Positions 30,359-39,544 of a DNA stretch of 64,000 nucleotides are shown in pieces (the stretch's first letter is position 1; the number at the start of each line of letters is the position of its first letter). Below the pieces are notes generated by a model. It was not told the DNA's origin and searched no databases. It worked only from the letters and a program-made list of their open reading frames with translations. A program made the translations under genes and the position numbers. Source of the DNA: Clostridia bacterium (GTDB lineage: Bacteria; Bacillota; Clostridia; Oscillospirales; Acutalibacteraceae); assembly GCA_900770255.1 (NCBI GenBank), contig CAAGJN010000067.1:1-64000 (forward strand), given 5' to 3'.

Positions 30359-33300
30359 TCAGTCGTCGTAGTCGTCAAGCTCGCCTTCGCTGTCGGAGAA
30401 GATGTCACCATCATAGTAATCATCGTCGCCCTCTGCTTCATCGGAGTAATCTTCATCGTCATCCTCATCATCGTCCTTATCGCCGACATTGAAGATGTCT
30501 CCCTCCTCGTTCTCGGTGCCGTAGCCGCCCGCTGTCTCAGCGTCGTTGACATGGGAGAACGCCTTATCGTCTGAGGGTGCAAAGCCGAGTTCCTCATCGG
30601 TCTGCTTGAGGTCGATCTCATCGCCGTTGGCGTCAAGAACGCTGACGTCAAGGCAGAGCGACTGAAGCTCCTTGACAAGAACCTTGAACGACTCGGGAAT
30701 ACCGGGCTTGGGAACGTTGTTGCCCTTGACTATCGCCTCGTAGGTCTTGACACGGCCGACAACATCGTCGGATTTAACGGTCAGGATCTCCTGGAGGGTA
30801 TAGGCAGCGCCGTAAGCCTCGAGAGCCCAGACTTCCATCTCACCGAAGCGCTGGCCGCCGAACTGAGCTTTACCGCCGAGGGGCTGCTGCGTGACAAGTG
30901 AGTACGGGCCGGTGGAACGTGCGTGAATCTTATCGTCAACAAGGTGGAACAGCTTGAGGTAATACATGACGCCGACGGTGACGGGGTTGTCAAACTGTCT
31001 GCCGGTACGTCCGTCATAGAGGATCGTCTTGCCGTCCTCTCTGAGGCCTGCCTGTCTGAGCGCTTCACGGATGTCTTCCTCGTGCGCGCCGTCAAAGACA
31101 GGCGTCTCAACCTTGTAACCCAGATGCTTTGCGGCAAAGCCGAGATGGACCTCAAGCACCTGTCCGATATTCATTCGGGAGGGAACACCCAGGGGGTTGA
31201 GCACGATATCGAGCGGCGTGCCGTCCGGAAGGAAGGGCATATCCTCCTGTGAAAGTATTCTTGAAACAACACCCTTGTTGCCGTGGCGGCCCGCCATCTT
31301 ATCGCCGACGGAAAGCTTACGCTTCTGAGCGATATAGCAGCGCACTACCTTGTTGACACCGGGGGAGAGCTCGTCGCTGTTCTCGCGGGTGAACTCCTCG
31401 ACCTTGACGACGATTCCGTATTCGCCGTGGGAGACCTTGAGGGAGGTATCTCTGACCTCCTTTGCCTTCTCGCCGAAGATCGCGCGAAGGAGCCGCTCCT
31501 CTGCGGTGAGCTCAGTCTCGCCCTTAGGGGTAACCTTACCGACGAGGATATCGCCGGAGTGAACCTCGGCGCCGACGCGGATGATGCCGCGCTCGTCAAG
31601 GTTGCTGAGAAGATCGTCGGAGACGTTCGGGATATCCCTTGTGATCTCCTCGGGTCCGAGCTTTGTATCTCTGGCCTCGATCTCGTGCTTTTCGATGTGG
31701 ATCGAGGTATAAACGTCGTCACGAACCATCTTTTCATTGATCAGAACGGCGTCCTCGTAGTTGTAGCCCTCCCAGGTCATGAAGCCGACGAGGGCGTTCT
31801 TACCGAGGGAAATCTCGCCGTGATCGGTCGCGGGACCGTCCGCAATGACATCGCCCTTCTCGACACGCTGGCCGAGGGAGACGATCGGACGCTGATTGAC
31901 GCATGTGCCCTGGTTCGAGCGCATAAATTTAATTATATCGTAATGATCGAGAACATTCTCATCGCTGATTATCTCAATCTGATCGGCGTCGACCTTGGTG
32001 ACGCGGCCGGAGTGCTTCGCAAGCACGACAACGCCTGAGTCCACAGCCGCCTTATACTCCATACCGGTGCCGACGATCGGGCTCTCGGTCTTGAGCAGCG
32101 GCACAGCCTGCTTCTGCATGTTCGATCCCATGAGGGCTCGGTTAGCGTCGTCGTTCTCAAGGAACGGTATCATCGACGTCGCGACCGAAACGACCATCTT
32201 GGGCGAGACATCCATATAATCGACCTTCGTGCGGTCGATCTCAAGGAAACCGTCCCTGTGTCTGGCGTTGACTCTCTCATTGACAAACATACCGTTCTCG
32301 TCGAGCGGCTCGTTAGCCTGGGCGACGATATACTCGTCCTCAACGTCGGCGGTCATATACTCAACCTCGTCCGTGACGCGGCCCGTAGCCTTGTCGACCT
32401 TCCTGAACGGAGCCTCAATGAAGCCGTACTCATTTATGCGGGCGAATGTCGCAAGGTAAGAGATAAGTCCGACGTTTGAACCTTCTGGAGTCTCAATGGG
32501 ACACATTCTGCCGTAGTGGGAATAGTGGACGTCTCGGACTTCAAAGCCAGCACGATCCCTTGAAAGACCGCCGGGGCCGAGGGCCGAAAGGCGGCGCTTA
32601 TGAGTAAGCTCCGAAAGCGGGTTGATCTGATCCATGAACTGCGACAGCGGCGAAGAGCCGAAGAACTCCTTGATCGCCATCATGACAGGGCGGATGTTTA
32701 TAAGAGCCTGAGGAGTGATATTCTCCTCCTTCTCCTGCGCCTGGAGGGTCATTCTCTCGCGGACGACTCTCTCCATTCTTGCAAGGCCGATCCTGAACTG
32801 GTTCTGGAGCAGCTCGCCCACGCAGCGGATACGTCTGTTGCCGAGGTGGTCGATATCGTCGGTGGTGCCAATCTTGTTTGCAAGGCAGTTAATATAGTTG
32901 ATCGATGAGAAAATATCATCGACGATAATGTGATTGGGAATGAGCTCATCGTGGCGAAGTCTGAGCTGCTCGAGGAAAGTCTCCTTGTCGTCGCCGCACT
33001 CATCGGCGATCTCGGTGATAATCTGGAAACGAACCTTCTCGTTGATACCGGCGTCAAGCAGTTCCTCCTTAGTCACGCCCTCGGGGACATAGTCCATGGG
33101 ATCAACCATACCGTTTGAGATGATCTTGACGGGCTTTCCGTCAACGTCGGCGACGGCGACCATAACGCCTGCGCGCTCGATCTCCCTGGCCTTGGCCTTG
33201 GTGACCACCTCGCCTGCCTCGGCGAGGACCTCGCCGGTCAGGGGCGCTACTACGGGCTCGGCAAGCTTGCAGCCTGCAAGACGGGCGGCAATAGCGAGCT

Positions 33301-34135
33301 TCTTATTATATTTGTATCTGCCGACGCGGGAGATATCATATCTGCGGGGATCGAAGAAGAGATTGTCAAGAAGCTGCTGAGCAGACTCGAGCGTTACGGG
33401 CTCGCCGGGACGAAGGCGCTTGAAAACTTCCATAAGAGCTTCGCCCTGATTCTTCGTCTCGTCTCTCTCAATAGTCGCCTCGATCCTCTCGTCATGGCCG
33501 AAGAACTCGCGGATCTCCTCATCCGTACCGAGTCCGAGGGCTCTGATAAAGGTCGTGATGAATATCTTTCTGTTCTTATCTATCCTTACATAATAGACGT
33601 CGTTTATATCGGTTTCATACTCGAGCCATGCGCCGCGGTTGGGGTTGATGGTGCTCGAAAACAGCTCAATGCCGGTCTTATCGTGGGTCATATCGAAATA
33701 TACGCCCGGCGAACGGACAAGCTGAGAGACAATAACTCTTTCGGCGCCATTGATGACAAAGGTACCGCTGTCGGTCATGATCGGGAATTCACCCATAAAC
33801 ACTTCCGACTCCTTAATCGCACCCGTCTCCTTATTGAGCAGACGCACTGTGACGCGCATGGGTGCAGCATAGGTAGCATCGCGCTCCTTGCACTCTTGCA
33901 CGGTGTGCTTAGTCTTCTCGTCAATACGGTAATCAATAAAGGTCAGCACCCAGTTGCCTGTGTAGTCGGTGATTTCCGCGATATCGCGGAACACCTCCTT
34001 GAGTCCGGTGTCGAGAAACCATTTGTAAGAGTTCTTCTGAACCTCAATGAGATTTGGCATCTCCATGACTTCTTCGATCTTGCCGAAGCTCACGCGCGTG
34101 GTCGTTCCTTTTTTGACGGGCTTAACATTCAGCAT
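30359..34135 (-). CDS. rpoB: DNA-directed RNA polymerase subunit beta, with long acidic C-terminal tail
   Basis: 1258 residues from the ATG at 34135 (MLNVKPVKKGTTTRVSFGKI), preferred over a GTG four codons upstream that overlaps the GGAG ribosome site. Conserved parts include the rifampicin-pocket region SSPLSQFMDQINPLSELTHKRRLSALGPGG, GYNYEDAVLINEKMVRDD, and the C-terminal GGKAQFGGQRFGEMEVWALEAYGAA. The last 60 residues are a strongly Asp/Glu-rich, disordered-looking tail beyond the usual end. Cotranscribed with rpoC from a consensus promoter with a structured 250-base leader. Confidence 0.98.
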   Translation of the reverse strand: MLNVKPVKKGTTTRVSFGKIEEVMEMPNLIEVQKNSYKWFLDTGLKEVFRDIAEITDYTGNWVLTFIDYRIDEKTKHTVQECKERDATYAAPMRVTVRLLNKETGAIKESEVFMGEFPIMTDSGTFVINGAERVIVSQLVRSPGVYFDMTHDKTGIELFSSTINPNRGAWLEYETDINDVYYVRIDKNRKIFITTFIRALGLGTDEEIREFFGHDERIEATIERDETKNQGEALMEVFKRLRPGEPVTLESAQQLLDNLFFDPRRYDISRVGRYKYNKKLAIAARLAGCKLAEPVVAPLTGEVLAEAGEVVTKAKAREIERAGVMVAVADVDGKPVKIISNGMVDPMDYVPEGVTKEELLDAGINEKVRFQIITEIADECGDDKETFLEQLRLRHDELIPNHIIVDDIFSSINYINCLANKIGTTDDIDHLGNRRIRCVGELLQNQFRIGLARMERVVRERMTLQAQEKEENITPQALINIRPVMMAIKEFFGSSPLSQFMDQINPLSELTHKRRLSALGPGGLSRDRAGFEVRDVHYSHYGRMCPIETPEGSNVGLISYLATFARINEYGFIEAPFRKVDKATGRVTDEVEYMTADVEDEYIVAQANEPLDENGMFVNERVNARHRDGFLEIDRTKVDYMDVSPKMVVSVATSMIPFLENDDANRALMGSNMQKQAVPLLKTESPIVGTGMEYKAAVDSGVVVLAKHSGRVTKVDADQIEIISDENVLDHYDIIKFMRSNQGTCVNQRPIVSLGQRVEKGDVIADGPATDHGEISLGKNALVGFMTWEGYNYEDAVLINEKMVRDDVYTSIHIEKHEIEARDTKLGPEEITRDIPNVSDDLLSNLDERGIIRVGAEVHSGDILVGKVTPKGETELTAEERLLRAIFGEKAKEVRDTSLKVSHGEYGIVVKVEEFTRENSDELSPGVNKVVRCYIAQKRKLSVGDKMAGRHGNKGVVSRILSQEDMPFLPDGTPLDIVLNPLGVPSRMNIGQVLEVHLGFAAKHLGYKVETPVFDGAHEEDIREALRQAGLREDGKTILYDGRTGRQFDNPVTVGVMYYLKLFHLVDDKIHARSTGPYSLVTQQPLGGKAQFGGQRFGEMEVWALEAYGAAYTLQEILTVKSDDVVGRVKTYEAIVKGNNVPKPGIPESFKVLVKELQSLCLDVSVLDANGDEIDLKQTDEELGFAPSDDKAFSHVNDAETAGGYGTENEEGDIFNVGDKDDDEDDDEDYSDEAEGDDDYYDGDIFSDSEGELDDYDD

Positions 34136-34273
34136 AGGCCAATTCACTCCGTTCTTTTTTCATCCGTTTCGTGTTATCGCCATCAATTGACAGGAGCACA
34201 TACATTCGCATTTCTGAACATATATACTTTTGTCAACCGATGGTCCGAGAAGCTCGGCACAAATTCATGCGCA

Positions 34274-34364
34274 GAGCGTTGAAAATCAATAATGAAGCCC
34301 GCTTTTCAGATTTTTGAAAAGCCACAATAAGCCCGTAACCATAAAGGCCGGGCACACAACGCTC
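34274..34364 (-). ncRNA. Candidate structured leader RNA upstream of rpoB (three-way junction)
   Basis: In the rpoB 5' leader, on the minus strand, GAGCGTTG/CAACGCTC (34357-34364 with 34274-34281) closes a region holding two further hairpins: GCCCG/CGGGC (34349-34353 with 34331-34335) and GCTTTTC/GAAAAGC (34316-34322 with 34301-34307). The element starts about 16 bases after the predicted transcription start. It could be a ribosomal-protein or RNA-polymerase autoregulatory leader; I cannot assign it to a known RNA family. Confidence 0.55.
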
Positions 34365-34386
34365 CATTATAATTGTACATTTTTAT

Positions 34387-34415
34387 ATTTTACACGTCCC
34401 CGGTCCGCTTGTCAA
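34387..34415 (-). promoter_or_regulatory. Promoter of rpoBC
   Basis: On the minus strand TTGACA (34410-34415), 17 bases, TAAAAT (34387-34392), with AT-rich sequence upstream. It gives a leader of about 245 bases before rpoB. Confidence 0.85.
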
Positions 34416-34525
34416 GCAAAATTTTCATGCAAAGATGTATTTTTTCGCGTTTTCAGGCAACATAAAATAAAGAAGCAAAAAGTTGGTAAATCGGATCACT
34501 ATTATAGAATGTGTAGCAATTCGAA

Positions 34526-34554
34526 TTTACATTCAGGTGCTTCTGTGGTATAAT
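34526..34554 (+). promoter_or_regulatory. Promoter of the patatin-like gene
   Basis: TTTACA (34526-34531), 17 bases, TATAAT (34549-34554); divergent from the rpoB promoter, with about 110 bases between the -35 boxes. Confidence 0.8.
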
Positions 34555-34582
34555 ATCGGACAAATTGAAACGGAGGATTGTT

Positions 34583-35440
34583 ATGACCGGTATAATTGAT
34601 GTCGGCGGCGGAATGCGCGGAGTTTTTTCCGCAGGCATATACGACGTCTTTATCGAAAATGGGATAAACTTTGACCTTTGCATCGGCGTCTCGGCAGGCA
34701 GCGCCAATCTCGCCTCTTTCGTCGCGCAGAACCATGGGAGAGTCAGGCGCTTCTACGTCGACTATCCGCGCCGCAGGCAGTATATGAGCATGGACAACCT
34801 TCTCAGACGAGGCTCTTTTATAAACCTCGACTATATATACTCTACCCTCTCAAACACGGACGGCGAGGATCCCATAGACTTCAGGGCATTCGCAGAAAAC
34901 CCCTCCGATTTTATCGCCGTCGCCACCGACGGAAAAACGGGCAGACCGAAATATTTCGGCAAGGATATGGTCAAGCTCGACGATCTGATCATTCTCAAGG
35001 CGTCCTGCTGCCTGCCCGCCATCTGCAAACCGATAAACATCGGCGGCACGGACTATTTTGACGGCGGCGTCTCCGACCCCATCCCCTGCCAAAAGGCGTT
35101 CGAGATGGGGTGCGACAAGGTGGTAATTATCATATCGAAGCCGATAGACTTCCGCAAATCGGCGCAGAAGCATATGTCGATAATCAAACGCGCGCTTCGA
35201 AGCTATCCGGAGATCTACAAGGATATGACGGTCATGCACAAGCTGTATAACGCTCAGCTTGACCAGGCCGTAGAGCTCGAAAAGCAGGGAAAAGTCATTA
35301 TCCTCGCCCCCGACGACTGTTTCGGGGTGAACACACTCACCCGCGAGCCCGAACATCTCGAAAAGCTCTATGCCGAGGGACGCCGCTGCGCGTACAGGCA
35401 CCTCAATGAGATAAGAGCGATAAACGAAAAGACGGCATAA
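34583..35440 (+). CDS. Patatin-like phospholipase
   Basis: 285 residues. Patatin-like acyl hydrolases use a Ser-Asp dyad. Seen: the oxyanion loop GGGMRGVFSAGIYD, the nucleophile elbow GVSAGS (near residues 38-43) and the dyad motif DGGVSDPIP (near 162-170). No signal peptide or membrane helix, so cytoplasmic or peripheral. The ATG at 34583 lies 6 bases after GGAGG; the in-frame TTG upstream contains the ribosome site itself. The group is close to the E. coli YjjU type. The natural lipid is unknown. Own promoter and terminator. Confidence 0.9.
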   Translation: MTGIIDVGGGMRGVFSAGIYDVFIENGINFDLCIGVSAGSANLASFVAQNHGRVRRFYVDYPRRRQYMSMDNLLRRGSFINLDYIYSTLSNTDGEDPIDFRAFAENPSDFIAVATDGKTGRPKYFGKDMVKLDDLIILKASCCLPAICKPINIGGTDYFDGGVSDPIPCQKAFEMGCDKVVIIISKPIDFRKSAQKHMSIIKRALRSYPEIYKDMTVMHKLYNAQLDQAVELEKQGKVIILAPDDCFGVNTLTREPEHLEKLYAEGRRCAYRHLNEIRAINEKTA

Positions 35441-35470
35441 AGCGGACTGCCGCAAGCATCGGCGCTTATA

Positions 35471-35556
35471 AAAGCTCCCCTATGGCAAAAATCAGCCTTG
35501 CCGCAGGGGAGCTTTCTCAACGTCCGGCCGAAAAATTCCGGCCGGCTTTGTTTTTA
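35471..35556 (+). terminator. Tandem hairpins ending the patatin-like gene
   Basis: First AAAGCTCCCC/GGGGAGCTTT (35471-35480, 35506-35515) with an inner GGCAA/TTGCC; then CCGGCCG/CGGCCGG (35524-35530, 35539-35545) followed by CTTTGTTTTT. The second is the better plus-strand terminator. Confidence 0.7.
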
Positions 35557-35557
35557 T

Positions 35558-35941
35558 TCAGTTGTCCTCGTCGAAGTGATCGATATCGATATCCTCGAGA
35601 CCGTCTTCCTCTTCAAGTATCATCAGTTCCTGCTCAAGCCTCTCACGAAACTCGACAAAAACCTCGTCAAACTCCGGATCGTCGCCGGTGACATAGGCGT
35701 ATTCGTCCGTCTCCTCGTCGTATTCGATCTTCATTACGGCAAACTGCATATCACCCGACTCGATGTTCTCGACCGGCAGCAGAATGACGTAGTTCTCGCC
35801 CTTATGCTCCACGATATCGACGACCGACATATCTATCTCATTGCCCTCGTCGTCAACAAGCGTGACATAGCTGTCCTCGGCGGACCCGCTCTCCCCGCCC
35901 TCGGGATAGAAATCAAGAATATTGTTGTTGTCTTCAGCCAT
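35558..35941 (-). CDS. DUF1292-family acidic protein (YrzB-like)
   Basis: 127 residues, very acidic, especially the last 40. The core VTLVDDEGNEIDMSVVDIVEHKGENYVILLPVE is the DUF1292 signature, a short beta-rich domain common in Firmicutes (YrzB in Bacillus) with no established function. Here it lies 20 bases downstream of ychF and is probably cotranscribed with it, whereas in Bacillus DUF1292 genes sit near the udk/yrrK region. Start ATG; upstream AAGGAG. Confidence 0.85.
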   Translation of the reverse strand: MAEDNNNILDFYPEGGESGSAEDSYVTLVDDEGNEIDMSVVDIVEHKGENYVILLPVENIESGDMQFAVMKIEYDEETDEYAYVTGDDPEFDEVFVEFRERLEQELMILEEEDGLEDIDIDHFDEDN

Positions 35942-35961
35942 AGCGGTAACTCCTTATCTTT

Positions 35962-37056
35962 TTATACATTGAATCTGAACAGCACGACGTCGCCGTCGTT
36001 CATGACATACTCCTTGCCCTCGCTGCGTACAAGACCCTTCTCCTTTGCCGCGGTCAGCGAGCCGCAGGCGATAAGCTCCTCAAAGCTGATGACCTCGGCG
36101 CGGATAAAGCCGCGCTCAAAGTCGGAGTGGATCTTGCCCGCCGCCTGGGGAGCCTTCGTGCCTCGCTTTATCGTCCACGCTCTGACCTCGGGCTTGCCGG
36201 CGGTCAGATACGAGATAAGACCGAGCAGATGATAGCTGCGCTGCACGAGCAGATCAAGGCCGCCCTTCTCAATGCCGAGATCGGTCAGAAACATTTCGCG
36301 CTCCTCTTTTTCAAGCGACGCTATCTCGGCCTCGAGCTCCGCGCAGATCGGGAGCACCTCCGCTCCCTCGGCTGCGGCAATCTCCCTGACGGCGAGATAG
36401 TGGCTGTTTGTATCAATATTATTTGCAAAATCGTTTTCACTCATGTTACAGGCATAGATTACCGGTTTGGCCGTGAGCAGAGAGATCTGGGCAAGGAACT
36501 CGCTCTCGTTCTCATCGCACTCGACGTTTCTTGCGGGCACCTCGTTTTCAAGCTCCGCCTTGAGCTTTTTGAGGAACTCGAGCTCGGCCGCCGCCGACTT
36601 GTCGTTTCTCGCCTGCTTGGCAACTCTATCCATACGGCGTTCGACCATCTCAAGATCAGAGAGAATAAGCTCAAGGTTGATAGTCTCGATATCTCTTTTG
36701 GGATCGATAGTCGCGTCAACATGGACGATATCGTCATCCTCGAAGCAGCGTACGACATGGACAATCGCATCGACCTCTCTGATATGCGAGAGGAACTTGT
36801 TGCCGAGTCCCTCACCCTTTGACGCGCCGCGCACAAGGCCGGCGATATCAACAAATTCGATCGTCGCGGGGGTGATCTTGTCAGGGTGATACATTTCGGC
36901 GAGCTTGTCGAGGCGCTCATCCGGCACCGCGACAACGCCGACATTCGGCTCTATAGTGCAGAAAGCATAATTCGCGGACTGCGCGCCCGCGTTTGTTATG
37001 GCGTTAAAAAGTGTGCTCTTACCGACATTCGGCAGACCTACGATTCCGAGTTTCAT
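35962..37056 (-). CDS. ychF: Redox-regulated ATPase YchF (Obg-like, OLA1 family)
   Basis: 364 residues, full length. G1 GLPNVGKSTLFN at the N-terminus, switch region and DIAGLVRGASKGEGLGN as G3 are typical. The G4 position reads NMSE instead of NKxD, which is why YchF/OLA1 proteins prefer ATP over GTP. A coiled-coil insert follows, then the C-terminal TGS-like domain (YLTAGKPEVRAWTIKRGTKAPQAAG ... IHSDFERGFIRAEVI). It binds ribosomes and is linked to stress responses. Start ATG; own promoter upstream, divergent from tcdA. Confidence 0.97.
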   Translation of the reverse strand: MKLGIVGLPNVGKSTLFNAITNAGAQSANYAFCTIEPNVGVVAVPDERLDKLAEMYHPDKITPATIEFVDIAGLVRGASKGEGLGNKFLSHIREVDAIVHVVRCFEDDDIVHVDATIDPKRDIETINLELILSDLEMVERRMDRVAKQARNDKSAAAELEFLKKLKAELENEVPARNVECDENESEFLAQISLLTAKPVIYACNMSENDFANNIDTNSHYLAVREIAAAEGAEVLPICAELEAEIASLEKEEREMFLTDLGIEKGGLDLLVQRSYHLLGLISYLTAGKPEVRAWTIKRGTKAPQAAGKIHSDFERGFIRAEVISFEELIACGSLTAAKEKGLVRSEGKEYVMNDGDVVLFRFNV

Positions 37057-37095
37057 TCAAAGACATCCTTTTTCATTCTGATTTCTCTAATTATA

Positions 37096-37126
37096 ACCGC
37101 TCAAAGACAAAAAAACAACCGCAGCG
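37096..37126 (-). promoter_or_regulatory. Promoter of ychF
   Basis: On the minus strand a TTGTTT box followed after 17 bases by TATAAT in the stretch 37090-37125 (GGTTATAATTAG is the -10 region). About 35 bases from the ATG. Confidence 0.65.
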
Positions 37127-37146
37127 GCGCTTTTATAAATAAAAAA

Positions 37147-37175
37147 TTGCAAATTATTCCTCTATGGTGTACAAT
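37147..37175 (+). promoter_or_regulatory. Promoter of tcdA
   Basis: TTGCAA (37147-37152), 17 bases, TACAAT (37170-37175). It contains an in-frame ATG (37164) in its spacer, which therefore cannot be the start of the next gene. Confidence 0.75.
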
Positions 37176-37208
37176 AATCCTGTAACTTTCATCGGAAGGG
37201 GCAGGATT

Positions 37209-37916
37209 TTGGAACTGTCACGTTTTTCAAGAAGCGAGATGCTGATAGGCGCGGACGCAGTCAAACACCTGAGCGAATGTCACGTCGCGGTGTTTGGAAT
37301 AGGCGGAGTCGGTTCATATGTCGCCGAGGCTCTCGCGCGCGGCGGAGTCGGCGAGATAACGGTCGTTGACAACGACGAAGTCGCCATGACAAATATAAAC
37401 CGCCAGCTCTGCGCGCTGACCTCGACTATAGGCAAAAAAAAGACCGAGGTGGCGTCCGAGCGCATAAGGGACATCAACCCCAACTGCCGTGTGCATGTCA
37501 TCAACGGCTTCTATCTGCCCGACAGCGCAGAGGACTTCTTTCCCCGGCGTTACGACTACATTGCCGATGCCGTTGACACCGTGCAGGCTAAGCTCTCGCT
37601 CGCAGAAGAAGCGCAGAGGCGCGGCATCCCGATCATCTCGTGCATGGGCACGGGCAACAAGCTCGACCCGACGCAGTTTCGCGTCTCTGACATTTCAAAG
37701 ACCTCTGTCTGCCCGCTGTGCCGCGTGATGCGGCGCGAGCTCAGAGCGAGAGGAATAAAAAATCTCAAGGTCGTCTGGTCGCCCGAAAAGCCGATAAAAC
37801 CGAATGAGACGGCCGAGGAGACTACTCGCAGGGCTCTGCCCGGCAGTATATCGTTCGTCCCGCCGGTTGCGGGGATGATAATGGCGGGCGAAATAATAAA
37901 AGATCTGATAAAATAA
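37209..37916 (+). CDS. tcdA: tRNA threonylcarbamoyladenosine dehydratase (ThiF/E1-like)
   Basis: 235 residues. TcdA/CsdL uses ATP to cyclise t6A at position 37 of ANN-decoding tRNAs to ct6A. The E1-like nucleotide fold is clear: FGIGGVGSYVAEALARGGVGEITVVDNDEVAMTNINRQ, followed by ADAVDTVQAK and the C-terminal SVCPLCRVMRRELRARGIKNLKVVWSPE, which is typical of TcdA. The TTG at 37209 follows AAGGGGCAGG and starts ELSRFSRSEMLIG; the ATG at 37164 falls inside the promoter. Single gene before a lipoprotein gene 38 bases downstream. Confidence 0.9.
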   Translation: MELSRFSRSEMLIGADAVKHLSECHVAVFGIGGVGSYVAEALARGGVGEITVVDNDEVAMTNINRQLCALTSTIGKKKTEVASERIRDINPNCRVHVINGFYLPDSAEDFFPRRYDYIADAVDTVQAKLSLAEEAQRRGIPIISCMGTGNKLDPTQFRVSDISKTSVCPLCRVMRRELRARGIKNLKVVWSPEKPIKPNETAEETTRRALPGSISFVPPVAGMIMAGEIIKDLIK

Positions 37917-37954
37917 AGACACACCGGGAAATGATATACCGAGAGGAGATCGTT

Positions 37955-39472
37955 ATGAAGAAAAGGTTAGTAAGCGCAGCCGCTGCGCTGCTCGTGCTTA
38001 TAAGCGCCGCGTCACTCGGCTTCACGGGCTGCGAGAAAACTCCTGACGACCCCACTGAGGAGACAACTATGTCCCCCGAGCAGGTCGCCGCGGTTCAGAC
38101 GCTCCGCCTGCCGTATTCAAAGGCGGACAAAATGAACCCGTTTACGGCAACGAGCATGCTCAATCAGCAGCTCTCCGCGCTCATATATGACAGTCTCTTC
38201 ACTCTCGACAAAAACTACAACGCAAAGCCCGCGCTCGCATCAAGCTACAGCCAGAGCGGACGTGTGCTTACTGTCTCACTTGCATCGGCCAAATTCTCGG
38301 ACGGCTCTTCGGTCACGGCATCGGATGTCGTCGCCTCCTTCAACAGCGCAAAAGACTCGCCCGCATATAAGGCGAGGCTCTCCGGCTTCTCGAGCGCCAA
38401 AGTCAGCGGCAACAGCGTCGTATTTTCGCTCTCTGCCGACGATCCCTATGCCGTCAACTGCCTGACCTTTGCCGTGACAAAAGGCGGCTCAAAAGACGAG
38501 GGCGCCGTCGGCTCCGGCAGATATACCTATTCGGTAGAGACGGGCGTCGGGCATTTGAAGCTAAACAGCAGACACAGCGGCTTTTCGCCGAAGAAGGACA
38601 GCATAACGCTCCACGACGTCAAGGATATCAGCGTGTTAAAATATACCCTTGAAATAGGCAACATCAGCTTCGCGTTTGACGATCTGAGAGACGGCGCCTA
38701 TACACGCTATTCGGCCTCCACCTCCGAAATACTGATGAACAACCTGGTGTTTATGACCTTCAACAAAAGCAGCTCCGTGCTTTCCTCGGAGAAAGTAAGG
38801 CAGGCCATATCGCTGCTCATAGACAGAGAAAAAATAGCGGATGAAGCGTTCCAGGGGCACGCGCAGGCGGCATACACGCCCTTTAACCCCGACTGGAACG
38901 TCCTCTCCGGCAAGGATTACACTATAAAGACGGACCTTGAGGCGGCAGGCAAGCTGCTCGACGAAGCCGGCTTTGTTTCAAAGAACGGTTCGACCCGCGC
39001 AAACAGCAGCAAAAAACAGCTCTCGCTGAATATCCTTGTCAACAGTGATAACGGCTTTAAGGCTGCAGCGGCGGTAAACATCAAGGATATGCTCGAAAAA
39101 GCGAAGATCGCGGTGACCGTAACATCCGTATCGGAGAAAGAATACCGCACGGCCGTTTCCTCCGGCAAATACGACATGTATATCGGTGAAGTAAAGCTCA
39201 CGGCGAACATGAACCTCTCCCCCCTGCTCAAACGCGGCGGCAGCGTGACGAGCGGCATCAACACCTCAGGCGCCGCGAGTACCGCATACGATGCGTTCCT
39301 CACAGGCTCGACCGACGTCTATACCTTCATTGACGCGTTCAACTCGGATCTGCCGTTTATCCCGCTGTGCTACCGCTCGGGCATCGCAGTCTACACCCGC
39401 ACGCTCAAATACGGCAGCGGAAACCACGCAAACGATATCTATGCGGATATCGACACCTGGGATTTCCATTGA
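37955..39472 (+). CDS. Extracellular solute-binding lipoprotein, family 5 (peptide/nickel-type ABC transporter)
   Basis: 505 residues. A lipoprotein signal (KKRLVSAAAALLVLISAASLGFTGC) puts Cys at the mature N-terminus, anchoring it to the outer membrane face. The family-5 pattern is visible: MNPFTATSMLNQQLSALIYDSLFTLDKNYNAKPALASSY near the start, SSEKVRQAISLLIDREKIADEAFQGHAQAAYTPFNP in the middle. Ligands of such proteins include oligopeptides, nickel and sugars; which one is unknown. No permease or ATPase genes are adjacent, so it is an orphan receptor. ATG at 37955 follows AGAGGAG. Confidence 0.85.
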   Translation: MKKRLVSAAAALLVLISAASLGFTGCEKTPDDPTEETTMSPEQVAAVQTLRLPYSKADKMNPFTATSMLNQQLSALIYDSLFTLDKNYNAKPALASSYSQSGRVLTVSLASAKFSDGSSVTASDVVASFNSAKDSPAYKARLSGFSSAKVSGNSVVFSLSADDPYAVNCLTFAVTKGGSKDEGAVGSGRYTYSVETGVGHLKLNSRHSGFSPKKDSITLHDVKDISVLKYTLEIGNISFAFDDLRDGAYTRYSASTSEILMNNLVFMTFNKSSSVLSSEKVRQAISLLIDREKIADEAFQGHAQAAYTPFNPDWNVLSGKDYTIKTDLEAAGKLLDEAGFVSKNGSTRANSSKKQLSLNILVNSDNGFKAAAAVNIKDMLEKAKIAVTVTSVSEKEYRTAVSSGKYDMYIGEVKLTANMNLSPLLKRGGSVTSGINTSGAASTAYDAFLTGSTDVYTFIDAFNSDLPFIPLCYRSGIAVYTRTLKYGSGNHANDIYADIDTWDFH

Positions 39473-39485
39473 GCCCGCAAAAATG

Positions 39486-39519
39486 ACCGGGTACGTCAAA
39501 ACGTCGTACCCGGTTTCTT
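39486..39519 (+). terminator. Terminator of the solute-binding protein gene
   Basis: ACCGGGTACG/CGTACCCGGT (39486-39495, 39505-39514) followed by TTTCTTT. Confidence 0.8.
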
Positions 39520-39544
39520 TATATTTCAGCAAAGGAGCACAGCT

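Noticed and set aside
37164..37208. ATG at 37164 as the start of tcdA
   Set aside because: It lies in the spacer of a TTGCAA-17-TACAAT promoter and has no ribosome site; the TTG at 37209 follows AAGGGGCAGG.
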